From Mesorhizobium zhangyense (lineage in GTDB: Bacteria; Pseudomonadota; Alphaproteobacteria; Rhizobiales; Rhizobiaceae): DNA of 64,000 nucleotides. Each line of letters starts with the position of its first letter. The first letter of the stretch is position 1. Positions 53,097-61,676 of the stretch are shown here, in pieces. The position numbers and the translations under genes were made by a program. The DNA lies in the NCBI RefSeq assembly GCF_011045115.1, contig NZ_JAAKZG010000004.1, forward strand, positions 558,001 through 622,000. Reading direction: 5' to 3'. The notes beneath the pieces were generated by a model that saw only the letters and a program-made list of their open reading frames with translations, was not told the DNA's origin and made no database searches.

Positions 53097-54434
53097 TCAC
53101 TGTTCCATGAAAGCGCGAGACATGCTGTCGGTGACCGGCTTGGCGAGATAGGAGAAAAACGTCCGCTCGGCAGTCTGAATCATTATTTCCACGGGCATAC
53201 CCGGCGTAGGAGAGAATCCGGGGACCCTCGACAATTCGCTGACGGCAAGTTTGACGCGGGCCAGGTAGACTTCACGGTTTTGATCGCCGCTGGTATCCGG
53301 CAAGGAATCCGCCGAGACGTAGTAGACCTCGCCGTTCAGCACCGGCGTCGTGCGGCGATTGAGTGCGATCAGTTGAATGGTGGCTTTCTGTCCAACCCTG
53401 ACAGTGTCGATCTCGGTGCGCGGAACCTGTGTTTCTATGACGAGAGGAACATCGGCCGGCAATATCTCCAGGATGCTCTTTCCGCTTTCGATGACACCGC
53501 CCGACGTATGGTAGAGCATGCGGACTACCGTACCAGCCACCGGCGCGTGGATCGTGGCCCGATCAAGAACGTTCTCAGCCTCGTGGGATTGCTGCCGAAC
53601 GCTGTCACGCTCCGCCTCGACGCTTTGCAACTCGTCAAGCGCCGCCTGTTTGTATGCGGCGATGGTCTGCACCACCTGCTGATGGTGCTTGGTGATCTGT
53701 GCATTGGTTTCCGAAACTTCCGCCGCAAGCCGGCCCATCTGACCTTCCGCGTCCGCCATCGCGCGCTGAACGGCCTTCAGCTCCGTCTTGCGCAGAAGCC
53801 CTTGATCGGAAAGAATTTTCTTGCCGGTGTATTCCTCGTTGAGAAGGCTGAGCTGGCGCTCCATCGAATCCCATTGCTGCTGATAGCCAGTCGCGCGAAA
53901 TTCAAGCGCCTTTATGTTCTGGTCGAGAAGTCCGATCTCACTGTCGAGCTTGCCCCGCGAAGCTTGAAAGTTGAGTTCCTGACTTGCCATGATCGCGGCA
54001 ACGTCCTCCTCGGCCCGGTTCTCCTGCATGATTTTGGGAAAGCTCACCTTCGTCATGCCAGCGGCCTCGGCCGACAGCCGCGCGACAATCCCCTCAAGCC
54101 GCAACCGGCGCAGAAAAAACTGCCGTTCATTGACGCGAGCCGCCGTCTCATCCAGCCTCAGCAGCGGCTGGTTCACTTTCACCACATCGCCCTCGCTGAC
54201 CAGCAGCTCCTTGATGATGCCGCCTTCCAGATGCTGGACGATCTTGTTCTGACCAGTTGCGACGAAGCTTCCCTGCGTTATCACCGCGGCCGCGAGCGGC
54301 GCCGTTGTCGCCCATGTTCCAAACCCTCCGAAACACAGGGCCAGCAGCGCAAGCCCGGCAAGCGTTTGTTTGCGGATCGAGCGCGGAACGTCCGCGTACC
54401 ATTCCGGGCTGTTGTGGGCAGCGACATCGGTCAT
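53097..54434 (-). CDS. HlyD family type I secretion periplasmic adaptor (PrsE/PrtE-like)
   Basis: 445 residues. A short cytoplasmic tail, one span (about 24-45: LAGLALLALCFGGFGTWA), then the HlyD features: GSFVATGQNKIVQHLEGGIIKELLVSEGD, long coiled-coil stretches (about 100-290), and the C-terminal barrel with IHAPVAGTVVRMLYHTSGGVI and SGKSILEILPADVPLVIETQV. ATG 54434 lies 13 bases after the ABC stop. It links the inner-membrane ABC exporter to an outer-membrane TolC, which is not encoded in the window. It is the last gene of the four-gene secretion operon. Confidence 0.94.
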   Translation of the reverse strand: MTDVAAHNSPEWYADVPRSIRKQTLAGLALLALCFGGFGTWATTAPLAAAVITQGSFVATGQNKIVQHLEGGIIKELLVSEGDVVKVNQPLLRLDETAARVNERQFFLRRLRLEGIVARLSAEAAGMTKVSFPKIMQENRAEEDVAAIMASQELNFQASRGKLDSEIGLLDQNIKALEFRATGYQQQWDSMERQLSLLNEEYTGKKILSDQGLLRKTELKAVQRAMADAEGQMGRLAAEVSETNAQITKHHQQVVQTIAAYKQAALDELQSVEAERDSVRQQSHEAENVLDRATIHAPVAGTVVRMLYHTSGGVIESGKSILEILPADVPLVIETQVPRTEIDTVRVGQKATIQLIALNRRTTPVLNGEVYYVSADSLPDTSGDQNREVYLARVKLAVSELSRVPGFSPTPGMPVEIMIQTAERTFFSYLAKPVTDSMSRAFMEQ

Positions 54435-54447
54435 CGATAGATCCCGT

Positions 54448-56796
54448 TCATTCGAATTGCCTGGCCAGCGGGCCGCCGGCGTTCGGTCCCATGCCGCGCG
54501 CAGCCAAGGCCTGCAGAACCTCCTGGCGCAAGCCGAACATGGAGACGGTGCCATTGGTGAGCAGGAGGATCTTGTCGACGCTTCGAAGCAGGGCCGGCCG
54601 CTGAGTGATCGTTATGACCGTGATCTTTTCCCGCTTGGCATGGGCCAGCGCTCGCGCAAGCGCGGCGTCGCCGGCGCTATCGAGATTGGAGTTCGGCTCA
54701 TCGAGGATGACCATGCGAGGGTTGCCGAAAAACGCGCGGGCCAGCGCAATACGCTGCTTCTGGCCGCCGGAAAGCGGCGCGCCGTCGGCAGCGACGAAGG
54801 TTTCATACCCTTGCGGGAATGTCGCGATCATCTCATGAACGTCGGCGAGCATCGCTGCCTGATAGATGTCGGCGTCGGTGGCATCGTCGCGCATGCGCGC
54901 GATATTCTGCTTGATCGTGGCCGGGAACAGCTGAACGTCCTGCGGCAGATAGCCGATGTTCTCGCCGAATTGCCGCTGGTCCCAGTTGCGCAAATCCATC
55001 AGGTCAAGCCGCACATTGCCGGAAGTAGGCAGGATCGAGCCAACGAGCATCTTGCCCAGTGTCGTCTTGCCGGCGCCCGAATTGCCGATGATGGCCAGCG
55101 AGTCTCCCGGCGCAAGCGAGAAGGTGATGCCGTTCAGAACCACCCGCTTGGTTCCCTGCGGCACGAACAGCAGGCGCTCGACATCGAGACGCCCTTCGGG
55201 GCGCGGCAGGTTGAGACGCTCGAAATTGAGCGGAGACGTCTGGAGCAGTGCTGCGATACGCCCATAGGCGGAGCGCGACAGGATGAACTGGTTCCAGCCT
55301 TCGATCGCGCCTTCGATCGGAGCGAGCGCCCTGCCCGCGATGATCGACGCGGCAATGACCATGCCGCCGGTGATCTCTCCTTCGATGGCCAGAAACGCAC
55401 CCCAGCCGAGCAATGCGACCTGCGTCAGAAGTCGTGAGGCCTTGGATGTCGCCGCCGAAACGATGTTGCGGTCCTGCGCGATCACCTGGGCCCTGAGCGA
55501 ACCGGCGGTATCCCGGCCCCAGATGCGGACAGCCTCCGGTATCATCGCCAGCGCGTTGATGATCTGCGAGTTGCGCGACATCGAATCCAGATGCAGGTTC
55601 GCCTTGCTCTGATGAACGTTGGCTTCGGCAAAAGGTCCCGCGGTCGCCCGCTGGTTGATCATGGTGATCCCCAGCAGGACGATCGCCGATCCGCATACGA
55701 TGAAGCCGAGATGCGGATGGACGAGAAACACCGCCAGGATGAAGAACGGAACCATCGGTGCGTCCAGGAAGGACAGCAACGTTCCCGACACGAGGAACGA
55801 ACGAAGCTGCTGAAGATCGCCAAGCGTCTGGTATTCGCGGCCGTTGCTGTGAAGTGCTGCACGCGCCGCGGCACTCAGGATCGGTGCGCCGAGCTGTACT
55901 GCGATCTCAACTGCTGTTCGCATCAGTATGAAGCGGCGGATCGCATCGAACATCGCCTGCAGCAAAACGGCGCCTACGATGACAGCCGTCAGCATGACCA
56001 GCGTGTTGAGGGACCTGCTGGTCAACACGCGGTCCGAAATCTGAAAGAGATAGATCGGAATAGCCAGCACGAGGATGTTGCTGGCAACCGTGAAAATCAT
56101 CACGACGAGAAGATTGCCCCGCACCGCCTGCAAGCCGGCCTTCAGGTTTTTCCCGAAATCGATAGGCCCCAGGCGCTTGTGGAAGTGTCCGCCGCCTCGA
56201 CCGCCATTGTCCGCAGTGCCGGGACCGGACGGCTTGGCATCCACCTTGAGCGGCCCGCGATCAGCCTCGATGGTCAGTGCGGCGGGCGGAATATGTTTCG
56301 CCTCCAGAATCTCCGCGCTGTCGGGCTGTACTCGTAGCGCCTGCGGTTCCGCGGCTTCAGCTTGGTCCAGAACCTCGACGACGGCGATCGGCTCGATTGG
56401 GGCGGTTTCCGGTTGCTGTTCCTCGGCCTCAATCGGCGGCAACGCAGCAACTTCCAAAGACGCAGTAGCTTCGGACAACGAAAGCGACGCCGAAGCATCG
56501 TCAGAGGACGGCGCATCATCGGAAAGCGTGAGCTCGCTGGAAGACTTTATTTCATCCGACGGCGACGGGTCATGGGAAGTTGGTTCAGGATCTGCGCGCT
56601 TGATGCCGGAGGCTGCATTCAACTGCGCTATGATTTCATCGAGCCTGGCCAGAGACCGCTCAACGACCTCCTCCTGCTTGTGAAGCCGTTGTGAAAGGAC
56701 AACTGGCGTGCCGGCCTCGCTTTGTCTCGTGAACCCGGGTTCTCCCTCGTCATTGGTGAACGGTCGCCATGGGAGATCATTGTCATCTTTCATCAC
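54448..56796 (-). CDS. Type I secretion ABC exporter with long acidic N-terminal extension
   Basis: 782 residues, against about 560-590 for PrtD/PrsD. Residues 1-205 are an extra acidic, Ser/Glu/Asp-rich, probably disordered region (SSELTLSDDAPSSDDASAS). The membrane domain (about 215-500) and ABC domain follow: GNSGAGKTT (Walker A, 571), LSGGQKQR (about 675), VILDEPNSNLD (Walker B). The switch (H-loop) position reads ITQRP, Gln at about 732 instead of His. It exports folded or unfolded protein through HlyD and TolC. Its operon neighbours, the Gly-rich and acidic repeat proteins, are the likely substrates. Start ATG 56796 lies 18 bases after the upstream stop. Confidence 0.92.
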   Translation of the reverse strand: MMKDDNDLPWRPFTNDEGEPGFTRQSEAGTPVVLSQRLHKQEEVVERSLARLDEIIAQLNAASGIKRADPEPTSHDPSPSDEIKSSSELTLSDDAPSSDDASASLSLSEATASLEVAALPPIEAEEQQPETAPIEPIAVVEVLDQAEAAEPQALRVQPDSAEILEAKHIPPAALTIEADRGPLKVDAKPSGPGTADNGGRGGGHFHKRLGPIDFGKNLKAGLQAVRGNLLVVMIFTVASNILVLAIPIYLFQISDRVLTSRSLNTLVMLTAVIVGAVLLQAMFDAIRRFILMRTAVEIAVQLGAPILSAAARAALHSNGREYQTLGDLQQLRSFLVSGTLLSFLDAPMVPFFILAVFLVHPHLGFIVCGSAIVLLGITMINQRATAGPFAEANVHQSKANLHLDSMSRNSQIINALAMIPEAVRIWGRDTAGSLRAQVIAQDRNIVSAATSKASRLLTQVALLGWGAFLAIEGEITGGMVIAASIIAGRALAPIEGAIEGWNQFILSRSAYGRIAALLQTSPLNFERLNLPRPEGRLDVERLLFVPQGTKRVVLNGITFSLAPGDSLAIIGNSGAGKTTLGKMLVGSILPTSGNVRLDLMDLRNWDQRQFGENIGYLPQDVQLFPATIKQNIARMRDDATDADIYQAAMLADVHEMIATFPQGYETFVAADGAPLSGGQKQRIALARAFFGNPRMVILDEPNSNLDSAGDAALARALAHAKREKITVITITQRPALLRSVDKILLLTNGTVSMFGLRQEVLQALAARGMGPNAGGPLARQFE

Positions 56797-56814
56797 GATC
56801 CTCAGAGTTCGCGC

Positions 56815-58797
56815 TCAGGCCAGCATCGTCTGCATCACGTCACCATGCGGTGCGTCGAGGGTAGGTTGGAGGGTGGAGGATGCAGCGTCGCCATGATCCG
56901 CGACATCGTCATCAAGGAAGGCGATGGCTTCATTGACCAATACGTCCGGGTCCCTGCCACCAAGTTCGGGATGGGCTGAAACCAGTTCCGCCTGGATCAG
57001 GATCTCGTCTGAGTACTGGTTGCCGCCGACATAGGTCTTGCCGGTCGAATCGAGGTCCACGATTTCGGCGACATTGATCAATGCGTTCGAACCGGTCGAT
57101 ATGCTCCAGTGCGCTTCGGGGAAGCTGTCTTCGATGCCGTTCATCGCCAGTGCGACTTCGTCGGAATCACCCAAAATGTTGGTTTGCTTTATGTATTGCA
57201 GGTCGAAAATACTGCCCGAGACATAGAGGACGCGGAGTGTGCCGATGCCCGCGAATGCAGGATCGTTCAGAATATCGGCGTCCAGTTGTTTGTTGCCGAC
57301 CTTTAGATTGTCCGCCGTCTGCTTGTAGTGCGAAGGGAGTGCGGCGAAGCGATCCCCTCCACCGACGTTGACTATTCCGGCCTGATTCCAAAGCAGGTTG
57401 CCGCTGGAAGAAAGCGAGCCATCCCCGGTGGTGTGAAAACCGTTGACGCCGCCCACAAGGTCGTCATCGAGCATGACATTCATCTGCTGGATGAAATTGG
57501 CGTCATAGATGTTTCCGCCGACGATGATGAGATCGTAGTAGAGCCCCAGCTCCGTAAGGGAGACATCGTTGAGCGCGGTGTTGTCACCGGTCGTCACCGT
57601 CGTCTTGACGCCCGAGGACGACAGAACATGCACATCATCGTCCGTTACGAAGCTGAATTGCTCGATCCAGTTCATGAAGATCAGATCGCCTTCGATGCTG
57701 GTAACGGCCCAATGCTGCGGGAAGCCTCCGGCATCCACCGCTGTATTCGTATCCTCAGTGGGATCGACACGCGCGAATACCGCGATGTTGAAAGCCTCGG
57801 TCGCAGCCTCGGGATCAAAGGTCCAGCCGCTGACAAACGAACCGATCGCATCACTGTCGCTCCAGACATTGGTCTGGATGATCGCGTTCACCTCGACATA
57901 ATCTCCAACCGTCGCCATGACCGGTCCGGTCAGCCAGTTGTTGGTGAGTGCTGCCGAATTGACCAGCGTGTTGCTTCCGGCTTCCAGCGTAACAGAGGCC
58001 TCGATCTCGACCGAACCCAGACTGCTGTCGGAGTGAATGGTGCCGGTGTCCTCGGCCTCATCGTCGTCATCATCAGGATCGGGAAGATGGTCTTTCAGCT
58101 TGGGCGCATCAGCGGCGATCTCACCATTGACATAGGTGCCTTCGATCACCTGCTGCTTGAGGACAAACATATCGCCGTCGTCTGCATGGTCCTCTACGAA
58201 GGTCTTGAGAGCAGTCGTGGTTCCCAGGATGAAGCCTTCAATTGCCTCTTCCGAGCCCGGCGCGTCCAAATCTCCCAATGGCGCGAGCCGTGCGGCTCCG
58301 TGCAACAACGCCGCCAGTTCAGCGCCGTGGTCAGAAACCGGACTGAATTTAAGCCCGTGCCCGCCAGCTCCGACATAGTCGTCGTCCGAAAGCCTGATTT
58401 CCTGATTGATCAGAACCACAAGCGAGCCGGGCGGATCGATCTGCAATTCGACCCGTGACGCAGCCGCAAGCTTGCCCACTGCCGACACCAGGGGAGCGTC
58501 GCGAGGCAGCGCATCCACGCCGGGAACGATACCGTCCAACGCCGGATACTGCGGGTTCAGCCACGGCTCCACAGTGGCAAGGGCGGGCGCAAGCGGCTGA
58601 TAGCGCAGGCCGGGGTCCATCCCGACGAAATCGTATGGAGCCTTGCCTTCAGCATCTACGTCGCGGAGTTGATTTTGCTCGCGTGCATGAGCGCTCTGCG
58701 CCTGAAACTCGTCAAAGTCCTTGCGCGCACGCGCCTCTTCCACCGCGATCTGAAACAGACCGATGAAATGCGCGATGGTCTCGGTAATCTTGTCCAT
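56815..58797 (-). CDS. Acidic repeat protein of the type I secretion operon, family not recognised
   Basis: About 660 residues, rich in Asp, Asn, Gly and Val. No signal peptide. About residues 30-60 look helical and charged (ARARKDFDEFQAQSAHAREQ); 225-245 is a very acidic run (DPDDDDDEAED). From about 250 on there are imperfect repeats of a GSNTLVN / GSNALIN element and of a VGGNIYDANFIQQMNVMLDD-like element (compare VSGSIFDLQYIKQTNILGD), suggesting a beta-rich adhesin-like body. The last 40 residues (VNEAIAFLDDDVADHGDAAS) could serve as a secretion signal. It lies directly upstream of the exporter. A structural partner, co-secreted protein or surface adhesin are all possible. I do not recognise the family. 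Confidence 0.8.
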   Translation of the reverse strand: MDKITETIAHFIGLFQIAVEEARARKDFDEFQAQSAHAREQNQLRDVDAEGKAPYDFVGMDPGLRYQPLAPALATVEPWLNPQYPALDGIVPGVDALPRDAPLVSAVGKLAAASRVELQIDPPGSLVVLINQEIRLSDDDYVGAGGHGLKFSPVSDHGAELAALLHGAARLAPLGDLDAPGSEEAIEGFILGTTTALKTFVEDHADDGDMFVLKQQVIEGTYVNGEIAADAPKLKDHLPDPDDDDDEAEDTGTIHSDSSLGSVEIEASVTLEAGSNTLVNSAALTNNWLTGPVMATVGDYVEVNAIIQTNVWSDSDAIGSFVSGWTFDPEAATEAFNIAVFARVDPTEDTNTAVDAGGFPQHWAVTSIEGDLIFMNWIEQFSFVTDDDVHVLSSSGVKTTVTTGDNTALNDVSLTELGLYYDLIIVGGNIYDANFIQQMNVMLDDDLVGGVNGFHTTGDGSLSSSGNLLWNQAGIVNVGGGDRFAALPSHYKQTADNLKVGNKQLDADILNDPAFAGIGTLRVLYVSGSIFDLQYIKQTNILGDSDEVALAMNGIEDSFPEAHWSISTGSNALINVAEIVDLDSTGKTYVGGNQYSDEILIQAELVSAHPELGGRDPDVLVNEAIAFLDDDVADHGDAASSTLQPTLDAPHGDVMQTMLA

Positions 58798-58867
58798 AAG
58801 CACGAGGGATCGCTCGCCTCCTTGTTGGCAACATTCCACCCAGACCGGTCAGTTTTTCTTGTTGGAA

Positions 58868-58940
58868 GTCTGCGCGGGGAAGCTCCCCGCGCAGACCTCA
58901 GTTCAAGTCCGCTGGAAGCGGACGTCTGTGATTAGACGTC
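58868..58940 (-). terminator. Three tandem hairpins between the Gly-rich gene and the rest of the operon
   Basis: GTCTGCGCGGGG/CCCCGCGCAGAC (58868-58896, 12-base stem, 5-base loop), GTCCGCT/AGCGGAC (58907-58923, 3-base loop) and GACGTCT/AGACGTC (58921-58940, 6-base loop, spanning the stop codon) follow one another. All stems are perfect. No long T-run is present. They probably act as an attenuator or an mRNA end-stabiliser, so the Gly-rich protein is made in excess over the exporter. Confidence 0.65.
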
Positions 58941-60782
58941 TTCGCCAGTGAAGGTGCTGGTGAGATCCCCACCAACCACGGTCATATCGATCGTGTTTCC
59001 CTGCAGATTGGCGCCCATGACGATGCTCTGGTTGAAGGCAGTCAGATCGATGGATGCTTCGGCATGAGCTTCCGAGATGCCGTTGACGATACCGTCATCG
59101 CCATTTCCGGAACCCCATTGTCCGCCTGCACCGCCTGCGCCACCAAATCCGGTCGTCGCAGTGCCGCCATTGCCGCCGGCACCGCCATCGCCGGCCCAGG
59201 TCATGCCGCCCGTGGCGTCACCGCCATTGCCGTCGCCACCCAGAGCCGAACTCAGACCATAACCGCCGGTGCCTGCGCCGCCTGTAGCGGCGCCGACCGT
59301 GGCCGCACCACCCGTCGCCGCGCCGCCAGCGCCGCCATTGCCGCCGAGGCCATAGCCGAGACCGTAGCCGGTGCCTTCGCCAGTACCCGTACCGGTGCCA
59401 GCGCCACCTTCGCCATAGCCGCCGGCTCCGCCGGCACCACCGGCACCACCTGTGCCCCAGCCACCGGCACCGCCGGAACCTGAAGCGCCAGAGCCGCCAG
59501 TACCCGTGCCGCCTGCGCCGCCGTCACCAGCAGCACCACCTGCACCGCCTGCAGCCGCCGCAGCAGCTGCCGCGGCATCAGCCGCCGCGCCGCCCAGGGT
59601 TGCAGCAGCAGCTTCAGCATCCGCTGCCGAAGAAGCCGCGCCATTGCCACCATTACCTGCCGAGCCGGCATTGCCGCCTGCACCACCCGTTCCGGTACCG
59701 CCGTTGCCGCCGGTGCCGTCACCGCCAGCGCCGCCTGTTCCGTCACCACCGTTGCCGCCGGCTGCTCCGTCGCCGCCTGCGCCGTCACCGCCGGTGCCTA
59801 CGCCGACACCGAGGCCGCCAAGGCCAATGCCAAGACCGGTGCCGCTGGCGCCAGCAGCGCCTGTTCCGCCACCTGCTCCGCCGCCGGTAGCAGTACCGCC
59901 GACAGCGCCGCCGCCAGTTCCGGCACCGCCGGTCGCGCCGCTCGACGCCGCACCGCCAATACCCTGTCCGGCGTTGGTCTGACCGCCATTGGCGTAGCCG
60001 CCATATGCGCCATCGCCGCCATTGGCTTTGGCATGACCGCCGCCACCGCCGCCGCCACCGCCGGCATCGATGCCTTCGGCACCATAGGCTTCACCGCCAT
60101 TGGCGTCGCCGTTCTGGTTGAACGGTGCGTTGTTCTGAACATAGGCGTTCTCGAGCGTATCATTGTCTTCGAGATCGGCGACCTGGTTCTGGAGGAAAGC
60201 CATGTCGTTGCCGGCGCCGCTCAGGGCACCGTTGAGGATGTCGTCGAAGCTGATGTCGTCGCCCGGATTGTAATGGATTTCCCCATCGCGATTCACGAAC
60301 AGATTGCCCACCGACGAGCCGTCATAGATATCGATATCGGCGAAGTCGTCGTCCGTGGGCTGCCAACCTTCAAGGTTTACATTGACGCCCACATCGACCG
60401 TCGTGGTCGAGGTGTTGGTATTCGAATTGGTGTTGGTGCTGGAATTTTCGTTGAGATTGCCATTGAGGTTCAGGTTGCCGTTGCCATTGAGGTTTCCATT
60501 ACCATTCAGGTTGCCGTTGTCGTTGTAAGACACGCTTTCCTGATACTGGTCCTGGCCTTGACCTTGGCCCTGATCCTGGCCTTGTCCCTGACCTTGATCC
60601 TGGCCCTGTCCTTGGCCCTGCCCCTGGCCTTGTCCCTGACCTTGACCTTGGCCTTGGCCCTGATCCTGGTTCTGGCTTTGATCGCCCGGGTCATAGATGA
60701 TGTCGTCGAACGCGACGTTGTACTGGTCGTCTCCCAGCAGCTGAACGCCGAGCTGTTGAGTACCGTTGTTCTTGTTGGCCAT
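58932..60782 (-). CDS. Gln/Gly, Asn and Gly/Ala low-complexity protein, probable type I secretion substrate
   Basis: 616 residues. The N-terminal head (about 1-35: QLLGDDQYNVAFDDIIYDPG) leads to a Gln-Gly/Asp-Gln repeat (36-80), an Asn-rich repeat (88-125, NGNLNGN units), a globular acidic stretch (about 130-225: GWQPTDDDFADIDIYDGSS), then about 325 residues of Gly/Ala/Thr-rich PGRS-like sequence, and a 60-residue C-terminal domain ending in QSIVMGANLQGNTIDMTVVG. No Sec signal peptide is present, and classical RTX nonapeptides (GGxGxDxxx) are absent. ATG 60782 has GAGGA 7 bases upstream. Being first in an operon with its own ABC and HlyD genes, it is the best candidate cargo. Confidence 0.85.
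   Translation of the reverse strand: MANKNNGTQQLGVQLLGDDQYNVAFDDIIYDPGDQSQNQDQGQGQGQGQGQGQGQGQGQGQDQGQGQGQDQGQGQGQDQYQESVSYNDNGNLNGNGNLNGNGNLNLNGNLNENSSTNTNSNTNTSTTTVDVGVNVNLEGWQPTDDDFADIDIYDGSSVGNLFVNRDGEIHYNPGDDISFDDILNGALSGAGNDMAFLQNQVADLEDNDTLENAYVQNNAPFNQNGDANGGEAYGAEGIDAGGGGGGGGGHAKANGGDGAYGGYANGGQTNAGQGIGGAASSGATGGAGTGGGAVGGTATGGGAGGGTGAAGASGTGLGIGLGGLGVGVGTGGDGAGGDGAAGGNGGDGTGGAGGDGTGGNGGTGTGGAGGNAGSAGNGGNGAASSAADAEAAAATLGGAAADAAAAAAAAAGGAGGAAGDGGAGGTGTGGSGASGSGGAGGWGTGGAGGAGGAGGYGEGGAGTGTGTGEGTGYGLGYGLGGNGGAGGAATGGAATVGAATGGAGTGGYGLSSALGGDGNGGDATGGMTWAGDGGAGGNGGTATTGFGGAGGAGGQWGSGNGDDGIVNGISEAHAEASIDLTAFNQSIVMGANLQGNTIDMTVVGGDLTSTFTGEDV
59110..60101 (-). repeat. Gly/Ala-coding low-complexity tract
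   Basis: About 1 kb of GCC/GCCACC/CCGCC-type repetitive DNA (as read on the plus strand) that encodes the PGRS-like part of the Gly-rich protein. Units are short and imperfect (GGxGG, GTGGAGG type). Such tracts change length by slippage or recombination. The opposite strand gives long Pro-rich open frames that are artefacts of this composition. Confidence 0.85.
60543..60677 (-). repeat. Gln-Gly/Asp-Gln coding tandem repeat
   Basis: About 135 bases of 6-base-type repeats (CAGGGCCAAGGC-like when read on the minus strand) encode alternating Gln-Gly and Asp-Gln pairs, residues 36-80 of the Gly-rich protein. The synonymous codons vary, so the repeat is kept at the protein level. Confidence 0.85.
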
Positions 60783-61676
60783 TTCGATGTCCTCGAGTGA
60801 GGCCGCGGGCCGCATGACCACCATTCTTCTGTTACGGGGTCTTGAGCTTGCCGCGGACGGTTGAGTTTCAACTGGAATACACAGGCACGTCGTTCCGGAT
60901 GCCGGGGGCTGACGCCCTCGGATCTCCGGTACTCCTGATCGCGGACAGAGACGTGCGGACCCACTCCACACGACAACATACGGCGCCGCACGCCTCCGCC
61001 TGAGCTAATACGCCTGGTTCAACCGAACCGCTCCGGCACTTAGCTCTCGCCCGCGCCCAGGAACTGAAACTTTGTGCCTCGGCCACCAAAAGTAACAGAT
61101 ACCAATTCGAGCTAGTCCTCTCGCGCTCTATTCTGCTTACAACGATGTAGTTTTAGGAAACGCATTACAAAATCATAAGTAAAGCTGTCAGTTGTATTTC
61201 CTTCCAGTTAAAAGAGTTCATGAAGCCGCTGTATCGAGCAGCTCAGCTTCACATCTCCTCCAACACGTTGTCTTTGCAGGCTTATGCATGGCCGCCCTGA
61301 GAATTCCGTCTCCTGGTCTCTCGATGCCGACATGACAACAAGACTACGATCCACAATTCCAGGGGAAAGCAAAATACAGCACTTCAACTTATGATTTTCG
61401 GCCCAAAAGAAGTAAGCATCCATTTGGCTTAACTCCTATGGCCTATTTAATCTCCCATACTGAGAGGTATTCAATATTAATTTTACAATATAAAATAAAT
61501 GATGGCGAAGATTAAATCCATTCATGCGCCTTCATCTCGAAGAGAGAGGAAATTTTTGTTGCGGCTCGAAATATATGTCCTTTGGTCATAAGTAGAAAAA
61601 TGAAGAACACCGAAGCAGAGAAAGCCAACTCCAGAGACGCCGCAGCCGCCATGACAATCATTCCGGAGCGCTTTCG
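60783..61676. other. Long intergenic region upstream of the secretion operon
   Basis: About 890 bases between the divergent Gly-rich gene and the small gene at 61677. The right half (about 61100-61560) is clearly AT-richer than the rest of the window. It should hold the promoter of the secretion operon. A minus-strand open frame (61208-61423, 71 codons) has no motif or ribosome site that I can support. No RNA gene was recognised. Confidence 0.5.

Noticed and set aside
59110-60677. Repetitive DNA that might be a CRISPR array or a PE_PGRS gene
   Set aside because: Units are short, imperfect and in frame with one protein, with no spacer-repeat alternation. There is no PE domain, and the rest of the window is not actinobacterial.
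59452-60800. Long plus-strand open frames rich in Pro, Ala and His, and a hydrophobic one, opposite the Gly-rich gene
   Set aside because: They are the complement of the Gly/Ala and Gln/Gly repeats. Codon pattern, ribosome site and operon context all favour the minus strand.
61208-61423. 71-codon minus-strand frame in the leader of the secretion operon
   Set aside because: No ribosome site, no recognisable motif, and composition like the surrounding non-coding DNA.
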